The notes under the pieces are model-generated. The model was not told the DNA's origin. It saw only the letters and a list, made by a program, of their open reading frames with translations, and did no database searches. Below are positions 10,074 through 18,671 of a stretch of 64,000 bases of DNA, piece by piece. Source of the DNA: Streptomyces cynarae (GTDB lineage Bacteria > Actinomycetota > Actinomycetes > Streptomycetales > Streptomycetaceae). Positions within the stretch are counted from its first letter, which is position 1. Each line of letters opens with the position of its first letter. Both the position numbers and the translations under genes were made by a program. Where the stretch lies: positions 3,455,001 to 3,519,000 of the forward strand of contig NZ_CP106793.1 of NCBI RefSeq assembly GCF_025642135.1, written 5' to 3'.

Positions 10074-11172
10074 AGAGGTCCCTCCTTCCCGCCGAGAAGC
10101 GCCGTAGTGCGTCCGGCAGCGGTTCCACACCGATCCCGGGCGCGGACGGGACCGGCAGATGGCCGTCCTCCAGGACGAACGGCTCGGTGATGTCCTCCGC
10201 GAAGTAGCGGGTCGACGCCGAGGTGTCGCCCGGGAGCGTGAAGCCGGGCAGGGCGGCCAGGGCGAGGTTCGGCGCCCGGCCGATGCCCGTCTCCAGCATG
10301 CCGCCGCACCACACCGGCACCCCGTGCGCGTGCGCCACGTCGTGCACGCGCCGGGCCTCCAGGTAGCCCCCCACCCGCGCGGGCTTGACGTTCACCACGC
10401 GGCAGGCGTCCATGGCGATCGCGGAGGCGGTGTCGCGGGCGTTGTGCAGGGACTCGTCCAGACAGACGGGCGTGGCCAGGCGCTGCTGGAGCCGGGCGTG
10501 GGCGTGCAGGTTGTTCTCGTCCAGCGGCTCCTCGATCAGCAGCAGCCCGAACTCGTCCAGCCGCCGCAGGTGCTCGGCGTCGGCGAGCGTGTACGCCGTG
10601 TTCGCGTCGACCTGGAGCGGCAGCGCGTCCCCGAACCGCTCGCGCACGGCCCGTACGGGCTCGAGGTCCCAGCCCGGCTCGATCTTCAGCTTGATGCGGA
10701 CGTACCCCTCGGCCAGGTAGTGCTCGACGTCGTCCAGCAGTTCGGGCACGGAGTCCTTGATGCCGACCGACACCCCGGCCGGCACCCGGTCCCGTACCGC
10801 CCCGAGGTAGGTCGCGAGCGGCATGCCGTGCGTGCGCAGCTCGGCGTCCAGGACCGCCGTCTCCAGCGCCGCCTTCGCCAGCTCGTGCCCCTTGACCTTC
10901 GCCAGGGCCGGGGCGAGCGCGGCCGTCGTCAGCCGCGGCAGGGCGGCGGCGCGCGGCAGCAGGAAGTCCCGCAGGAGGATCTCGGCCCCGGCGACGAACT
11001 CGGAGCAGTAGCGCGGCTCCGGGTCGCCCGCGAACTCCGACCAGCCCTCGGCGGCGTCCGTGACGACGTGCAGCAGGAAGGTGTCCTTCGTGGTCATCGT
11101 CCCGAAGGAGGTGCGGAAAGGGGTCACGAGCGGGATCGCCACATGGACGATCTCGACGCGTTCGAGCTTCAT
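10063..11172 (-). CDS. N-succinylamino acid racemase / o-succinylbenzoate synthase family (369 aa)
   Basis: This enolase-superfamily (muconate-lactonizing subgroup) enzyme has every catalytic residue in place: Lys161-x-Lys163 (RIKLKIEPG), metal ligands Asp189 (QVDANTAY), Glu214 (LLIEEPLDE) and Asp239 (CLDESL), and Lys263 (VNVKPARVGG). The numbering agrees with what I recall for the Amycolatopsis NSAR/OSBS enzyme. Such enzymes racemise N-succinyl or N-acyl amino acids. Some also make o-succinylbenzoate for menaquinone, but no men genes are nearby and many Streptomyces use the futalosine route. Its ATG overlaps the stop of the upstream acetyltransferase gene (ATGA), so the two are translationally coupled. 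The pair suggests D-amino-acid conversion. Confidence 0.92.
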   Translation of the reverse strand: MKLERVEIVHVAIPLVTPFRTSFGTMTTKDTFLLHVVTDAAEGWSEFAGDPEPRYCSEFVAGAEILLRDFLLPRAAALPRLTTAALAPALAKVKGHELAKAALETAVLDAELRTHGMPLATYLGAVRDRVPAGVSVGIKDSVPELLDDVEHYLAEGYVRIKLKIEPGWDLEPVRAVRERFGDALPLQVDANTAYTLADAEHLRRLDEFGLLLIEEPLDENNLHAHARLQQRLATPVCLDESLHNARDTASAIAMDACRVVNVKPARVGGYLEARRVHDVAHAHGVPVWCGGMLETGIGRAPNLALAALPGFTLPGDTSASTRYFAEDITEPFVLEDGHLPVPSAPGIGVEPLPDALRRFSAGRRDLYAA

Positions 11173-12020
11173 GCCGGGGATTCCTCCTCGCGGGTGAGCG
11201 TTCGGCTGAGCGTGTACCAGCCGTCCCGGGACATGCCCGTCGCCGTGAACCCCTCGGCGAAGGCCCCGGTGAAGACGTCGCGGACGGCGTGCCGCCAGCG
11301 CAGGGCGAGAGCGGGGTCGGCGGCGCGCAGGGCGACGACGTCGTCCGGTACGCGGCACCACACCTGCCGGTCGTCGCGGGAGCGGCGGGCGAGCGGGGCG
11401 CCGTCGGGGGCGAGGTGGGTCACGGGTGCGGCGGCGCGGTCGCCGGTCTCGCGCCCCTCGCGGGGCGCCGTCAGGTCCCAGGTCACCGTGAGCCGGTCGC
11501 TCTCGTCGCCCTCGTTCACGCCGTCGGCCATCCGGCCGTAGAAGTCGACCAGGTACTCGGTGCCCGTCGCGCCCAGCTTGACCAGGTTGAAGCGGGCGTT
11601 GCGGCCCACCAGCGGGTCGAACGTCCAGCGCAGGGTGCGCGCGCCCCGCTCCAGGAGCCAGCCGCGCTGCGCCTGCTTCACGGCGTACCCGACGCCCCGG
11701 TCGGCCGCCGCCACCAGGGAGTACGCCTCCGCGGACGCCGGCGGGCCGAAGACGGCGACGCAGGCCCCGGCGAGCCGGCCCCCGTCCAGGGTGTACGCGG
11801 CGTGCACGGCGCCGCCCGCGTGCACCAGGCTGTGCATCACCTCGGCGGGCAGCGGCGGGGCCTGCCGCGGGGTCCGCCAGACGTCGCTGAAGAAGCCGGC
11901 CACGGCGGCGATACCGGTCACGTCGTGCACGGTGCGCACGGTGACCCCGGCCGCGCGGGCGGCATGGTCGGCGTCGACCGCGTGGGGGTGTACGGGTGGT
12001 CGGTCCGTCTCTGCAGTCAT
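11169..12020 (-). CDS. GNAT-like acyltransferase partner of the racemase (283 aa)
   Basis: The protein begins MTAETDRPPVHPH. The central ~150 residues have GNAT character (TVRTVHDVTGIAAVAGFFSDVW, AYTLDGGRLAGACVAVFG, VGYAVKQAQRGWLLERGARTLRWTFDPLVGRNARFNLVKLGA). They resemble the GNAT proteins encoded beside NSAR genes. In Geobacillus kaustophilus the analogous protein is an amino-acid N-succinyltransferase acting before NSAR. The C-terminal ~100 residues are Asp/Arg-rich and of unclear fold. ATG 12020 is the start. The gene is first in a two-gene operon, divergent from the PucR-type regulator. The acyl donor and substrate are inferred from context. Confidence 0.82.
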   Translation of the reverse strand: MTAETDRPPVHPHAVDADHAARAAGVTVRTVHDVTGIAAVAGFFSDVWRTPRQAPPLPAEVMHSLVHAGGAVHAAYTLDGGRLAGACVAVFGPPASAEAYSLVAAADRGVGYAVKQAQRGWLLERGARTLRWTFDPLVGRNARFNLVKLGATGTEYLVDFYGRMADGVNEGDESDRLTVTWDLTAPREGRETGDRAAAPVTHLAPDGAPLARRSRDDRQVWCRVPDDVVALRAADPALALRWRHAVRDVFTGAFAEGFTATGMSRDGWYTLSRTLTREEESPA

Positions 12021-12067
12021 GACACGAGTGTCGAAGGAGCGGCGGGCGTCGGCGTTGTGGAGAAGGA

Positions 12068-12085
12068 CAACGTGCGCGTACGTTG
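12068..12085. promoter_or_regulatory. Candidate operator between acyltransferase and PucR genes
   Basis: An 18-bp palindrome, CAACGT-GCGCGT-ACGTTG, sits in the 100-bp divergent region, 36 bp before the PucR start. It is a likely binding site for the adjacent regulator. Confidence 0.5.
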
Positions 12086-12120
12086 CTGAGGGGATCGGAC
12101 AAGCACTCGGGGACACTGCC

Positions 12121-13701
12121 ATGGACGTCCGCACGCTCGGCGACTTGCTGGACGTCGTCGGTGAACCCTCGCTGCGCCTGCGCACCGCGCCCGCCGGGCT
12201 GACCGCGCCCGTCACCGAGGCGCTGCTCCACGACGCCCACGCCCCGCTCCCCGCGCCCCGGGCGCCCTGCTGCTCGCGGTGGGCGTGCCGCCCCCGGGCC
12301 GCCGGTCCGCTGGTGCGGGCGGCGGCGGAGGCCGGGATGACCGGCGTCGTGGTACGGGGTGAGGACGGGCCGGTCGCCGAGGCGGAGGCGGCCGGGGTCG
12401 CCCTGCTGGGCGTGGACGAGGACGCGGCCTGGCACCAGGTGCACCTGCTGCTGGCGTCGGCGCTGGCCGCGCGCCCGGCGGCCGGGGGCGGCGGGGACAC
12501 GCGCGGGGAACTGTTCGCGCTGGCCGACGCGGTGGCGGCGGCCGTCGGCGGGGCCACCGCGATCGAGGACCCGGGGCAGCGGATCCTTGCCTACTCGACG
12601 GTTCCCGGGCAGACCACGGACGAGGACCGCCGCCAGGGCATCCTCGGCCTGAAGGTGCCGGAGATCCCGGACAACGCCGAGCAGTACCGGACCGTGCTCT
12701 CGGTCTCCGGCCCGGTACGGCTGCCGGCTCTCGCGGGAGCGCTGCCACGGCTCGCCGTGGCCGTACGCGCCGGCGGCGAGACCCTCGGGTCCCTGTGGGT
12801 GGTGGACGACGGCCGGCTCGCACCCGACGCCGAGGAGGCGCTGGCGCGGGGAGCGTCCACGGCGGCCCTGCTGCTGCTGCGGGCGCGTGCCGCGCGGGAA
12901 CTGGCCCGGCACCAGGACGGCGCCCTGCTGCGCCGCGTCCTCGACGGCGCCGCCGACCCGGCCGCCGCCGCCCACCGGCTGGGGCTCCAGGCCGTACGGG
13001 TCGCGGCGTTCGTCCTGGACTCCGACTCCACGGTGTCCGCTCCGTCCGCCCTGTCCGCACCGTCGGCACCGTCCGCACCTGATGACGAGCAGACCACGCT
13101 CCGGCTGCTGGACCTCGTGCGGCTCCAATGTGAGGCGCGGTACGGGCGGCACACGTGCGTGCTGGTCGACGGGGTGGTGTACGCGCTGCTGCCCGCTTCC
13201 GGGGAGCGTGGTGGTGAGCGGCACGTGCGGTTGGCGGAGGACATCGTGCGTCGGGCGGTGCGGGCGCTGCGGGTGCCGGTGCTGGCGGGGCTCGGGGAGG
13301 TGGTGCCCTCCCTCGCCGAGGCGGCCGCCTCGCGGCAGGACGCGGACCTGGTGCTGCGGGTGCTCGGGCCGGAGCAGCCGGTGGCGTCCGTGCGGCAGGT
13401 GCGGGCCCGGATCACGCTGCTACGGCTCGCCGAAGTGATGCGGGACAGACGGGAGTTGGCCGCGGGCGCATGGGAGGAGGTCGTAGCGTACGACGTCGGG
13501 CACGGCACGGAGTACGCGGCCACCCTGCTCGCGTGGCTGGAGGCGGGGTGCGATGTGGGGGGTGCGGCGGAACGGCTCGCCGTGCACCCGAACACGTGCC
13601 GGTACCGGCTGCGTCAGGTGCGGCGGCAGCTCGGGGTGGACCTGGACGACGCGGATGAACGGCTGACGCTGTGGGTGCAGTTGAGGGTTCTGAACAGCTG
13701 A
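12121..13701 (+). CDS. PucR family transcriptional regulator (526 aa as read)
   Basis: The N-terminal region (MDVRTLGDLLDVVG to about residue 130) is a PucR ligand domain. A central GAF/GGDEF-like part follows, and the C-terminal HTH_30 motif is CDVGGAAERLAVHPNTCRYRLRQVRRQLG. ATG 12121 has GGGGA about 8 nt upstream. Residues about 46-62 read PAPRAPCCSRWACRPRAAG, while the neighbouring frame over 12259-12310 gives the family-like text PGALLLAVGVPPPGRR. The gene therefore seems to carry a compensated pair of one-base indels near 12260 and 12310. Cys and Trp are otherwise rare in this protein, which supports a local frame error. It probably controls the divergent acyltransferase-racemase operon. 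Confidence 0.85.
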   Translation: MDVRTLGDLLDVVGEPSLRLRTAPAGLTAPVTEALLHDAHAPLPAPRAPCCSRWACRPRAAGPLVRAAAEAGMTGVVVRGEDGPVAEAEAAGVALLGVDEDAAWHQVHLLLASALAARPAAGGGGDTRGELFALADAVAAAVGGATAIEDPGQRILAYSTVPGQTTDEDRRQGILGLKVPEIPDNAEQYRTVLSVSGPVRLPALAGALPRLAVAVRAGGETLGSLWVVDDGRLAPDAEEALARGASTAALLLLRARAARELARHQDGALLRRVLDGAADPAAAAHRLGLQAVRVAAFVLDSDSTVSAPSALSAPSAPSAPDDEQTTLRLLDLVRLQCEARYGRHTCVLVDGVVYALLPASGERGGERHVRLAEDIVRRAVRALRVPVLAGLGEVVPSLAEAAASRQDADLVLRVLGPEQPVASVRQVRARITLLRLAEVMRDRRELAAGAWEEVVAYDVGHGTEYAATLLAWLEAGCDVGGAAERLAVHPNTCRYRLRQVRRQLGVDLDDADERLTLWVQLRVLNS

Positions 13702-13722
13702 GGGTGTTGCACTTGTCCTGGG

Positions 13723-13778
13723 CAGCCGAGGGTCCTGAACGCTGAGAAACCTGAACAGCCGAGGGTCCTGAACGCTGA
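13723..13778. repeat. 23-bp direct repeat between PucR and IclR genes
   Basis: Two identical 23-bp copies at 13723-13745 and 13756-13778, containing GCCGAGGGTCCTGAACGCTG, are separated by 10 bp. Partial copies (GAGGGTTCTGAACAGCTGAG) overlap the end of the PucR gene. The repeat lies between convergent genes. Confidence 0.85.
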
Positions 13779-13798
13779 CGTTCCTGGACGGCCGGCGC

Positions 13799-14440
13799 TC
13801 AGCGCAGTGCCTCCGCCACCTCCCGCGCCGCGTCCACCACCCGGGGACCCACCCGCTCCGGTACCGAGTCCGCCAGCATCACGACGCCCACGCTGCCCTC
13901 GACCCCGGTCACCCCTATCAGGGGTGCCGCGGCCCCGCAGGCCCCTGCCTCCAGCTCGCCGTGCGTGAGCGTGTACCCGGGCTCGGCGATGGGCTGTCGG
14001 CGGGCGGCGAGGATCGCCCGGCCCGCGGCTCCCCGGTCGAGGGGGTGCCGGAACCCGGCGCGGTAGGCCACGTGGTAGTCGGTCCACGACGGCTCGACCA
14101 CCGCGACGGCCAGCGCCTCCGCGCCGTCGACGAGCGTGAGGTGCGCGGTCGCCCCTATGTCCTCGGCCAGGGACCGCAGCGCGGGCAGCGCGGCCTCCCG
14201 CACCAGCGGATGCACCTGGCGGCCCAGGCGCAGTACGCCCAGCCCGACCCGGGCGCGGCCACCCAGGTCGCGGCGTACGAGGGAGTGCTGCTCCAGCGTG
14301 GCCAACAACCGGTACACCACGGTCCGGTTCACGCCCAGTCTGTGGGAGAGCTCGGTGACGGTCAGCCCGTGGTCGGTGTCGGCGAGCAGCTTGAGGACCT
14401 TGAGGCCCCGGTCGAGCGTCTGGGAAGTCTCCGCGGTCAC
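13799..14440 (-). CDS. IclR family transcriptional regulator (213 aa)
   Basis: An N-terminal winged helix-turn-helix (QTLDRGLKVLKLLADTDHGLTVTELSHRLGVNRTVVYRLLATLEQHSLV) precedes an IclR effector domain (AALPALRSLAEDIGATAHLTLVDG, RHPLDRGAAGRAILAA, GACGAAAPLIGVTGVEGSVGVVM). GTG 14440 is chosen because AAGGAG lies 8 nt before it. The GTG at 14449 overlaps that ribosome site. The effector domain is slightly short of the usual 240-260 aa family length. It is convergent with the PucR gene, and its target genes are not evident in the window. Confidence 0.9.
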   Translation of the reverse strand: MTAETSQTLDRGLKVLKLLADTDHGLTVTELSHRLGVNRTVVYRLLATLEQHSLVRRDLGGRARVGLGVLRLGRQVHPLVREAALPALRSLAEDIGATAHLTLVDGAEALAVAVVEPSWTDYHVAYRAGFRHPLDRGAAGRAILAARRQPIAEPGYTLTHGELEAGACGAAAPLIGVTGVEGSVGVVMLADSVPERVGPRVVDAAREVAEALR

Positions 14441-14770
14441 GACGCCCACTCCTTAGTGGTGAGGTCGACGGCCCCCTTCGCGGCGGATGCGACACCGAGT
14501 CCCGTCGGCGACGCGCTTCAGAGGCCGCCGATCGGCTGGCGGCCCGGGCGGCTCCCGGACTCTGTCGCTTCACGGCTGCGCTCCGCGGCGGCGCTGCCAC
14601 GGGGCGTGTGCGTAGCGGGACAGTAGCGAGCCGGTTCGCTCAGCGGAAGGCTCCGTCCAGAATCCGGTCAGTGGCCGGTGGGGAGTGGTTTGTTTTGCGG
14701 AGATACGTCCCCTCGTCAGCTGGTCCCCGGTTCTCCCGGTCCCCTCTGCTGACGTCGGCGAGCGTCGGGG
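14441..14770. other. Intergenic between IclR start and helicase stop
   Basis: About 330 bases hold no credible ORF. Positions 14680-14710 (GTGGTTTGTTTTGCGGAGATAC) are locally AT-rich and may hold the IclR gene promoter on the minus strand. No confident -35/-10 or terminator hairpin was found. Confidence 0.4.
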
Positions 14771-16582
14771 TCACTTCATCCGCGTGGCCCACTCCTGGAC
14801 CTTCGCGATGCGCTGCCGCAACTGCCCGGCCGTGCACTCCGCGCTCGGCGGGCCCCCGCACACCCGCCTCAGCTCGTTGTGGATCACGCCGTGCGGCTTC
14901 CCGCTCTGATGGACGTACGCCCCGACCATCGTGTTCAACTGCCGGCGCAGTTCCATCAGTTCCTTGTGCGTGACCACGGGCCGCCGTTCCGCGGGCAACT
15001 CCAGCAGGTCGGCCTCCGCGTCCGGCTTCTTGCGGCTGTGCGCGATCTGCCGGGCCTGCCGCTTCTGCAGCAGCAACTGCACCTGTTCCGGCTCGAGAAG
15101 CCCCGGGATGCCGAGGTAGTCCTGCTCCTCCTCGCTGCCCGGGTGGGCCTGCATGCCGAACTCGGCGCCGTTGTACATGACCCGGTCGAAGACGGCGTCG
15201 GACTCAAGCGCCTCGAACGGCAGCATGTCCTGCTCGCCGGTGTCCTCGTCGTTCTCCCGGTTCGCCTCCTCCATCTCCTTCTCGGACTCGGCGTACGGGT
15301 CTTCGGCCTCGCCGTCCTTCTTCGGCTTGTCGAGGACGTGGTCGCGTTCCCGCTCCATCTCGCCTGCGAAGGAGAGCAGGTCGGGTACGGTCGGCAGGAA
15401 CACGGACGCGGTCTCGCCGCGCCGCCGGGACCGTACGAAACGGCCGACGGCCTGGGCGAAGAAGAGAGGTGTCGAGATCGTGGTCGCGTACACCCCGACC
15501 GCGAGCCGGGGCACGTCGACGCCCTCGGACACCATCCTGACCGCGACCATCCACCGGTCTTCGTTGTTGCTGAACTCGTCGATCCGGTCGGAGGCACCGG
15601 CGTCGTCGGACAGCACGAGGGTCGCCCTGTGCCCGGTGATCTCGCGGATCAGCTTGGCGTAGGCGCGGGCCGAGTCCTGGTCGGAGGCGATGACGAGGGC
15701 GCCTGCGTCCGGGATGGACTTGCGGACCTCGGTGAGCCGCTGGTCGGCGGCGCGCAGCACGCTCGGCATCCACTCGCCGCGCGGGTCGAGCGCGGTGCGC
15801 CAGGCCTGGCTGACGGCGTCCTTGGTCATGGGCTCGCCCAGCCGGGCGGCGATCTCGTCGCCCGCCTTGGTGCGCCAGCGCATGTTGCCGCTGTAGGAGA
15901 GGAAGATGACCGGCCGCACGACGCCGTCGGCGAGCGCGGACCCGTAGCCGTAGGTGTAGTCGGCGGCCGAGCGCCGGATACCGTCCGCCCCCTCCTCGTA
16001 CGTCACGAACGGGATGGGGTTGGTGTCGGACCGGAACGGCGTGCCCGTCAGGGCGAGTCGGCGGGTCGCCGGCTCGAACGCCTCCAGGCACGCCTCGCCC
16101 CAGGACTTGGAGTCGCCCGCGTGGTGGATCTCGTCGAGGATGACGAGGGTCTTGCGCTGCTCGACGCGGTTGCGGTGCAGCATGGGCCGCACGCCGACGC
16201 CGGCGTAGGTGACGGCGACGCCGTGGTACTCCCGGCCGAGGGGGCCTGCGCTGTACTCGGGGTCCAGTCTGATCCCTATCCGCGCGGCGGCCTCCGCCCA
16301 CTGCTTCTTCAGGTGCTCGGTCGGCGCGACCACGGTCACCTGCTGCACCACGTGATGGTGCAGCAACCAGGACGCGAGCGTCAGGGCGAACGTCGTCTTA
16401 CCGGCGCCGGGGGTGGCGACGGCGAGGAAGTCACGCGGCTGCTCCTGGACGTACTTCTCCATCGCCCCCTGCTGCCAGGCACGCAGCTTGCTGGCGGTGC
16501 CCCAGGGCGCACGGCCGGGGAAGGCGGGTGAGAGGTGGTGGGAGTGCGAGGAACTGGAGCTGGCGGCGGCGGTGGTACTCAC
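14771..16582 (-). CDS. DEAD/DEAH box helicase, SF2 (603 aa)
   Basis: SF2 motifs are visible in order: Q-like LRAWQQGAMEKY near residue 35, Walker A ATPGAGKTT near 57, VVAPTEHLKKQWAEAA, motif II DEIHHAGD near 150, motif III LTGTPFRSD. In the second RecA domain, ALVIASDQDSARAYAKLI is followed by MVSEGVDVPRLAVGVYAT and QAVGRFVRSRRRGE (motif VI). An acidic linker (EDPYAESEKEMEEANREND) and an extra ~130-residue C-terminal region follow. It resembles the XPB/RecG-like SSL2 class of bacterial helicases found in actinobacteria, probably DNA repair or RNA-linked, though the role is unproven. It stands alone with MFS and IclR neighbours. Confidence 0.9.
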   Translation of the reverse strand: MSTTAAASSSSSHSHHLSPAFPGRAPWGTASKLRAWQQGAMEKYVQEQPRDFLAVATPGAGKTTFALTLASWLLHHHVVQQVTVVAPTEHLKKQWAEAAARIGIRLDPEYSAGPLGREYHGVAVTYAGVGVRPMLHRNRVEQRKTLVILDEIHHAGDSKSWGEACLEAFEPATRRLALTGTPFRSDTNPIPFVTYEEGADGIRRSAADYTYGYGSALADGVVRPVIFLSYSGNMRWRTKAGDEIAARLGEPMTKDAVSQAWRTALDPRGEWMPSVLRAADQRLTEVRKSIPDAGALVIASDQDSARAYAKLIREITGHRATLVLSDDAGASDRIDEFSNNEDRWMVAVRMVSEGVDVPRLAVGVYATTISTPLFFAQAVGRFVRSRRRGETASVFLPTVPDLLSFAGEMERERDHVLDKPKKDGEAEDPYAESEKEMEEANRENDEDTGEQDMLPFEALESDAVFDRVMYNGAEFGMQAHPGSEEEQDYLGIPGLLEPEQVQLLLQKRQARQIAHSRKKPDAEADLLELPAERRPVVTHKELMELRRQLNTMVGAYVHQSGKPHGVIHNELRRVCGGPPSAECTAGQLRQRIAKVQEWATRMK

Positions 16583-16725
16583 GGTCTCCGTGTGGGTCGG
16601 GCGGCTGGGATGCGTACGACAACCGGGCCACCCTACCGGCGCCCCGGTGGCGTCGACGCTCGGACAGCGCCGGGCCGGCAGGCGATGGGATTCAGCTCAC
16701 ATCACGCCACTGGTACCACTCGGTG

Positions 16726-18174
16726 TCAGCGGGATTCGGTCCGCGTCCGGGTCGCCACCCACGCCCCCACCAGCGCCACCGCCGCCATCGGCAGGAACAC
16801 CACGGCGAACGCGGCCGGATGGGAGCCTTGGGCGGTCGCTTCGGTGGCGGTGTGGGCGACGGTCCCGCCGCCGAGCGCGGCGAACGCGGCGCCGCCCGCG
16901 GACAGGAGCACCACGTTGGACAGGCCGTCGGAGATCTGCAGGGCGGCCGAGTTGGCGCCCGCCTCCTCGGGAGCGGACAGCTTCAGGAGCAGGACGCTGG
17001 TCGAGGAGATGACCAGGCCCATGCCGAAGCAGCCGAAACCCCAGGCGACCGCGACGATCCACGGGGGCACGGCGTGGATCAGTACGCTGGGCGCGGTGGC
17101 GATCGCGGCCGCGACGACCACCATGCCGAGCGTCATCAGCCGCTCCCGGTACGGCTCCAGGTGCGGCCTGGACTGGATGTACGAGCCCAGCGCCCAGGTC
17201 GCGCCGGCCGGGGCCAGCGAGAACCCGGCGAGGGTCGGCGACAGCCCGCGCTCGGTGACGAGCATGAGCGGGATGAAACTCTCCGCCGCGACGAACGCGC
17301 CCGCCGACACACCGCGCAACAGCACCACGGACGGCAGGCCGCGCGCCGCCCGGTAGGTGCCGCGGGGCAGCAGGCCGAGCACCGCCGGAACGAGCAGGGC
17401 GGCGCCCGCGACACCGGGGACGAGGGAGACCCAGTGCAGGTCCTGGGCGGCGTACTGGAGGAGTCCGGCGCCCAGGGAGATGCCGAACGCCAGGCGGATG
17501 CGGCGCGCGTCGAAGGGGGCGGCGGTCTCCGAGGCGGGGCCGGCGGCCCGTCGCCGTATCTGCGGCAGGGCGAGCGCCAGCGGGAACACCACGAGCACGG
17601 GGATACCGATGAACACCCAGCGCCAGCCGAGCTGTTCGGTCACCGCGCCCGACGCCAGCGGGCCGACCACCGAGGGGATCACCCAGCTCGCCGCGAACGC
17701 CGCCATGATCGCCGGACGCAACCGCTCCGGGTATGCCCGGCCGACGAGGACGTACAGCGCGACGATCACCAGTCCGCCGCCGAGACCCTGCACGGCCCGG
17801 CCCAGGATGAACAGCCACATCGTGCTCGCCGTCCCGGACACCAGCAGCCCGGCCGCGAAGGCGGCGATGCCGCAGGTCAGCGAGGAGAGAGGGCCGCTGC
17901 GATCCGACCACTGGCCGGCGAACACCATGCCGAACAGGCTGGTCGTGAAGTACCCCGAGAACGCGAAGGCGTACAGGGACAGTCCGTCCAGTTCCCGCGC
18001 GGCGACCGGCATCGCCGTACCGACGGCCGTGGCCTCGAAGGCGATGAGCAGCACGACGGAGACGATCCCGATGCTGAGGGCCCGGTAGGGCCGGCTCAGC
18101 ACGCCGCCGGTGGCGTCGGAAAGGGAGGGAGTGGCGGCGGCGACCTCGGTGTCGCGGGGGTCCAGGGCGGTCAT
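16726..18174 (-). CDS. MFS transporter, DHA2/EmrB-like drug exporter family (482 aa)
   Basis: The protein has about 14 hydrophobic segments. MFS signature loops are FAGQWSDRSGPLSSL and LGRAVQGLGGGLVIVALYVLVGRAYPERLRP (motif C region: WVIPSVVGPLASGAV, GWRWVFIGIPVLV). The start MTALDPRDTEV at ATG 18174 is chosen over an in-frame extension to 18267, which has poor coding character. Neither has a strong ribosome site. Related proteins export small toxic compounds, but the substrate is not predictable. It is divergent from the tRNA-Cys region. Confidence 0.88.
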   Translation of the reverse strand: MTALDPRDTEVAAATPSLSDATGGVLSRPYRALSIGIVSVVLLIAFEATAVGTAMPVAARELDGLSLYAFAFSGYFTTSLFGMVFAGQWSDRSGPLSSLTCGIAAFAAGLLVSGTASTMWLFILGRAVQGLGGGLVIVALYVLVGRAYPERLRPAIMAAFAASWVIPSVVGPLASGAVTEQLGWRWVFIGIPVLVVFPLALALPQIRRRAAGPASETAAPFDARRIRLAFGISLGAGLLQYAAQDLHWVSLVPGVAGAALLVPAVLGLLPRGTYRAARGLPSVVLLRGVSAGAFVAAESFIPLMLVTERGLSPTLAGFSLAPAGATWALGSYIQSRPHLEPYRERLMTLGMVVVAAAIATAPSVLIHAVPPWIVAVAWGFGCFGMGLVISSTSVLLLKLSAPEEAGANSAALQISDGLSNVVLLSAGGAAFAALGGGTVAHTATEATAQGSHPAAFAVVFLPMAAVALVGAWVATRTRTESR

Positions 18175-18308
18175 ACAGGTCAGAGTAAGGGGCTCGACGG
18201 GGATTGGCTCCTGTCGGGAGCCGGGGACCGGCCGGGACCTTGGTCTTAGGACCGAGCCCGGTTTCATGAACGGCGTATGGCAGTCCCGTTGCAGGGCCGC
18301 CGATGCTC

Positions 18309-18338
18309 TTGAGCCGGTGACCTGCCCACTCCTACGGT
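18309..18338 (+). promoter_or_regulatory. Putative housekeeping promoter of tRNA-Cys
   Basis: TTGAGC (18309-18314), an 18-nt spacer and TACGGT (18333-18338) lie about 45 bp before the mature tRNA 5' end. This is a reasonable sigma-HrdB-type match. Confidence 0.45.
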
Positions 18339-18383
18339 CAGTGCATCAGGTCGGCACGCACAAGCCGTACCGGACCTGGTCCC

Positions 18384-18458
18384 GGCCGTGTGCCCGAGTG
18401 GTTCAGGGACTCGCCTGCAAAGCGAGTTACGCGGGTTCGATTCCCGCCACGGCCTCCA
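18384..18458 (+). tRNA. tRNA-Cys (GCA anticodon)
   Basis: The 75-nt cloverleaf has acceptor GGCCGTG / CACGGCC, anticodon stem ACTCG / CGAGT with loop CTGCAAA (anticodon GCA), and T-arm CGGGTTCGATTCCCG. The discriminator is U73, the identity base for Cys, and CCA is encoded. A terminator-like hairpin begins 25 nt downstream. Confidence 0.95.
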
Positions 18459-18482
18459 CCTGTCTGAACAGGAAAAGCGAGA

Positions 18483-18509
18483 GGGCGGCACCCTGTGTGG
18501 GGGCCGCCC
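18483..18509 (+). terminator. Terminator after tRNA-Cys
   Basis: A GGGCGGC / GCCGCCC stem with an inner ACCC / GGG(T) pairing directly follows the tRNA. Its first half (GGGCGGCACCCT) recurs in the terminator at 19220-19261. Confidence 0.7.
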
Positions 18510-18671
18510 CATCAGTGATCCGTCTCATTCCTCGTCTCAGTTGGCCCGCACGGGCGCGCCCCACTCATGGGCCAGGCCTCCGACCTCGGACATGCCCGTC
18601 CCCTTTGGTCAGGTGTACGGTCCGGATGCCGCGTCCGAGATGAGGGGCGCCCGGCCTGTACAGGGGGGATC

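Noticed and set aside
10063..11172. menC-type o-succinylbenzoate synthase for menaquinone
   Set aside because: The active site cannot separate OSBS from NSAR, but coupling to a GNAT gene and absence of men genes favour the amino-acid role.
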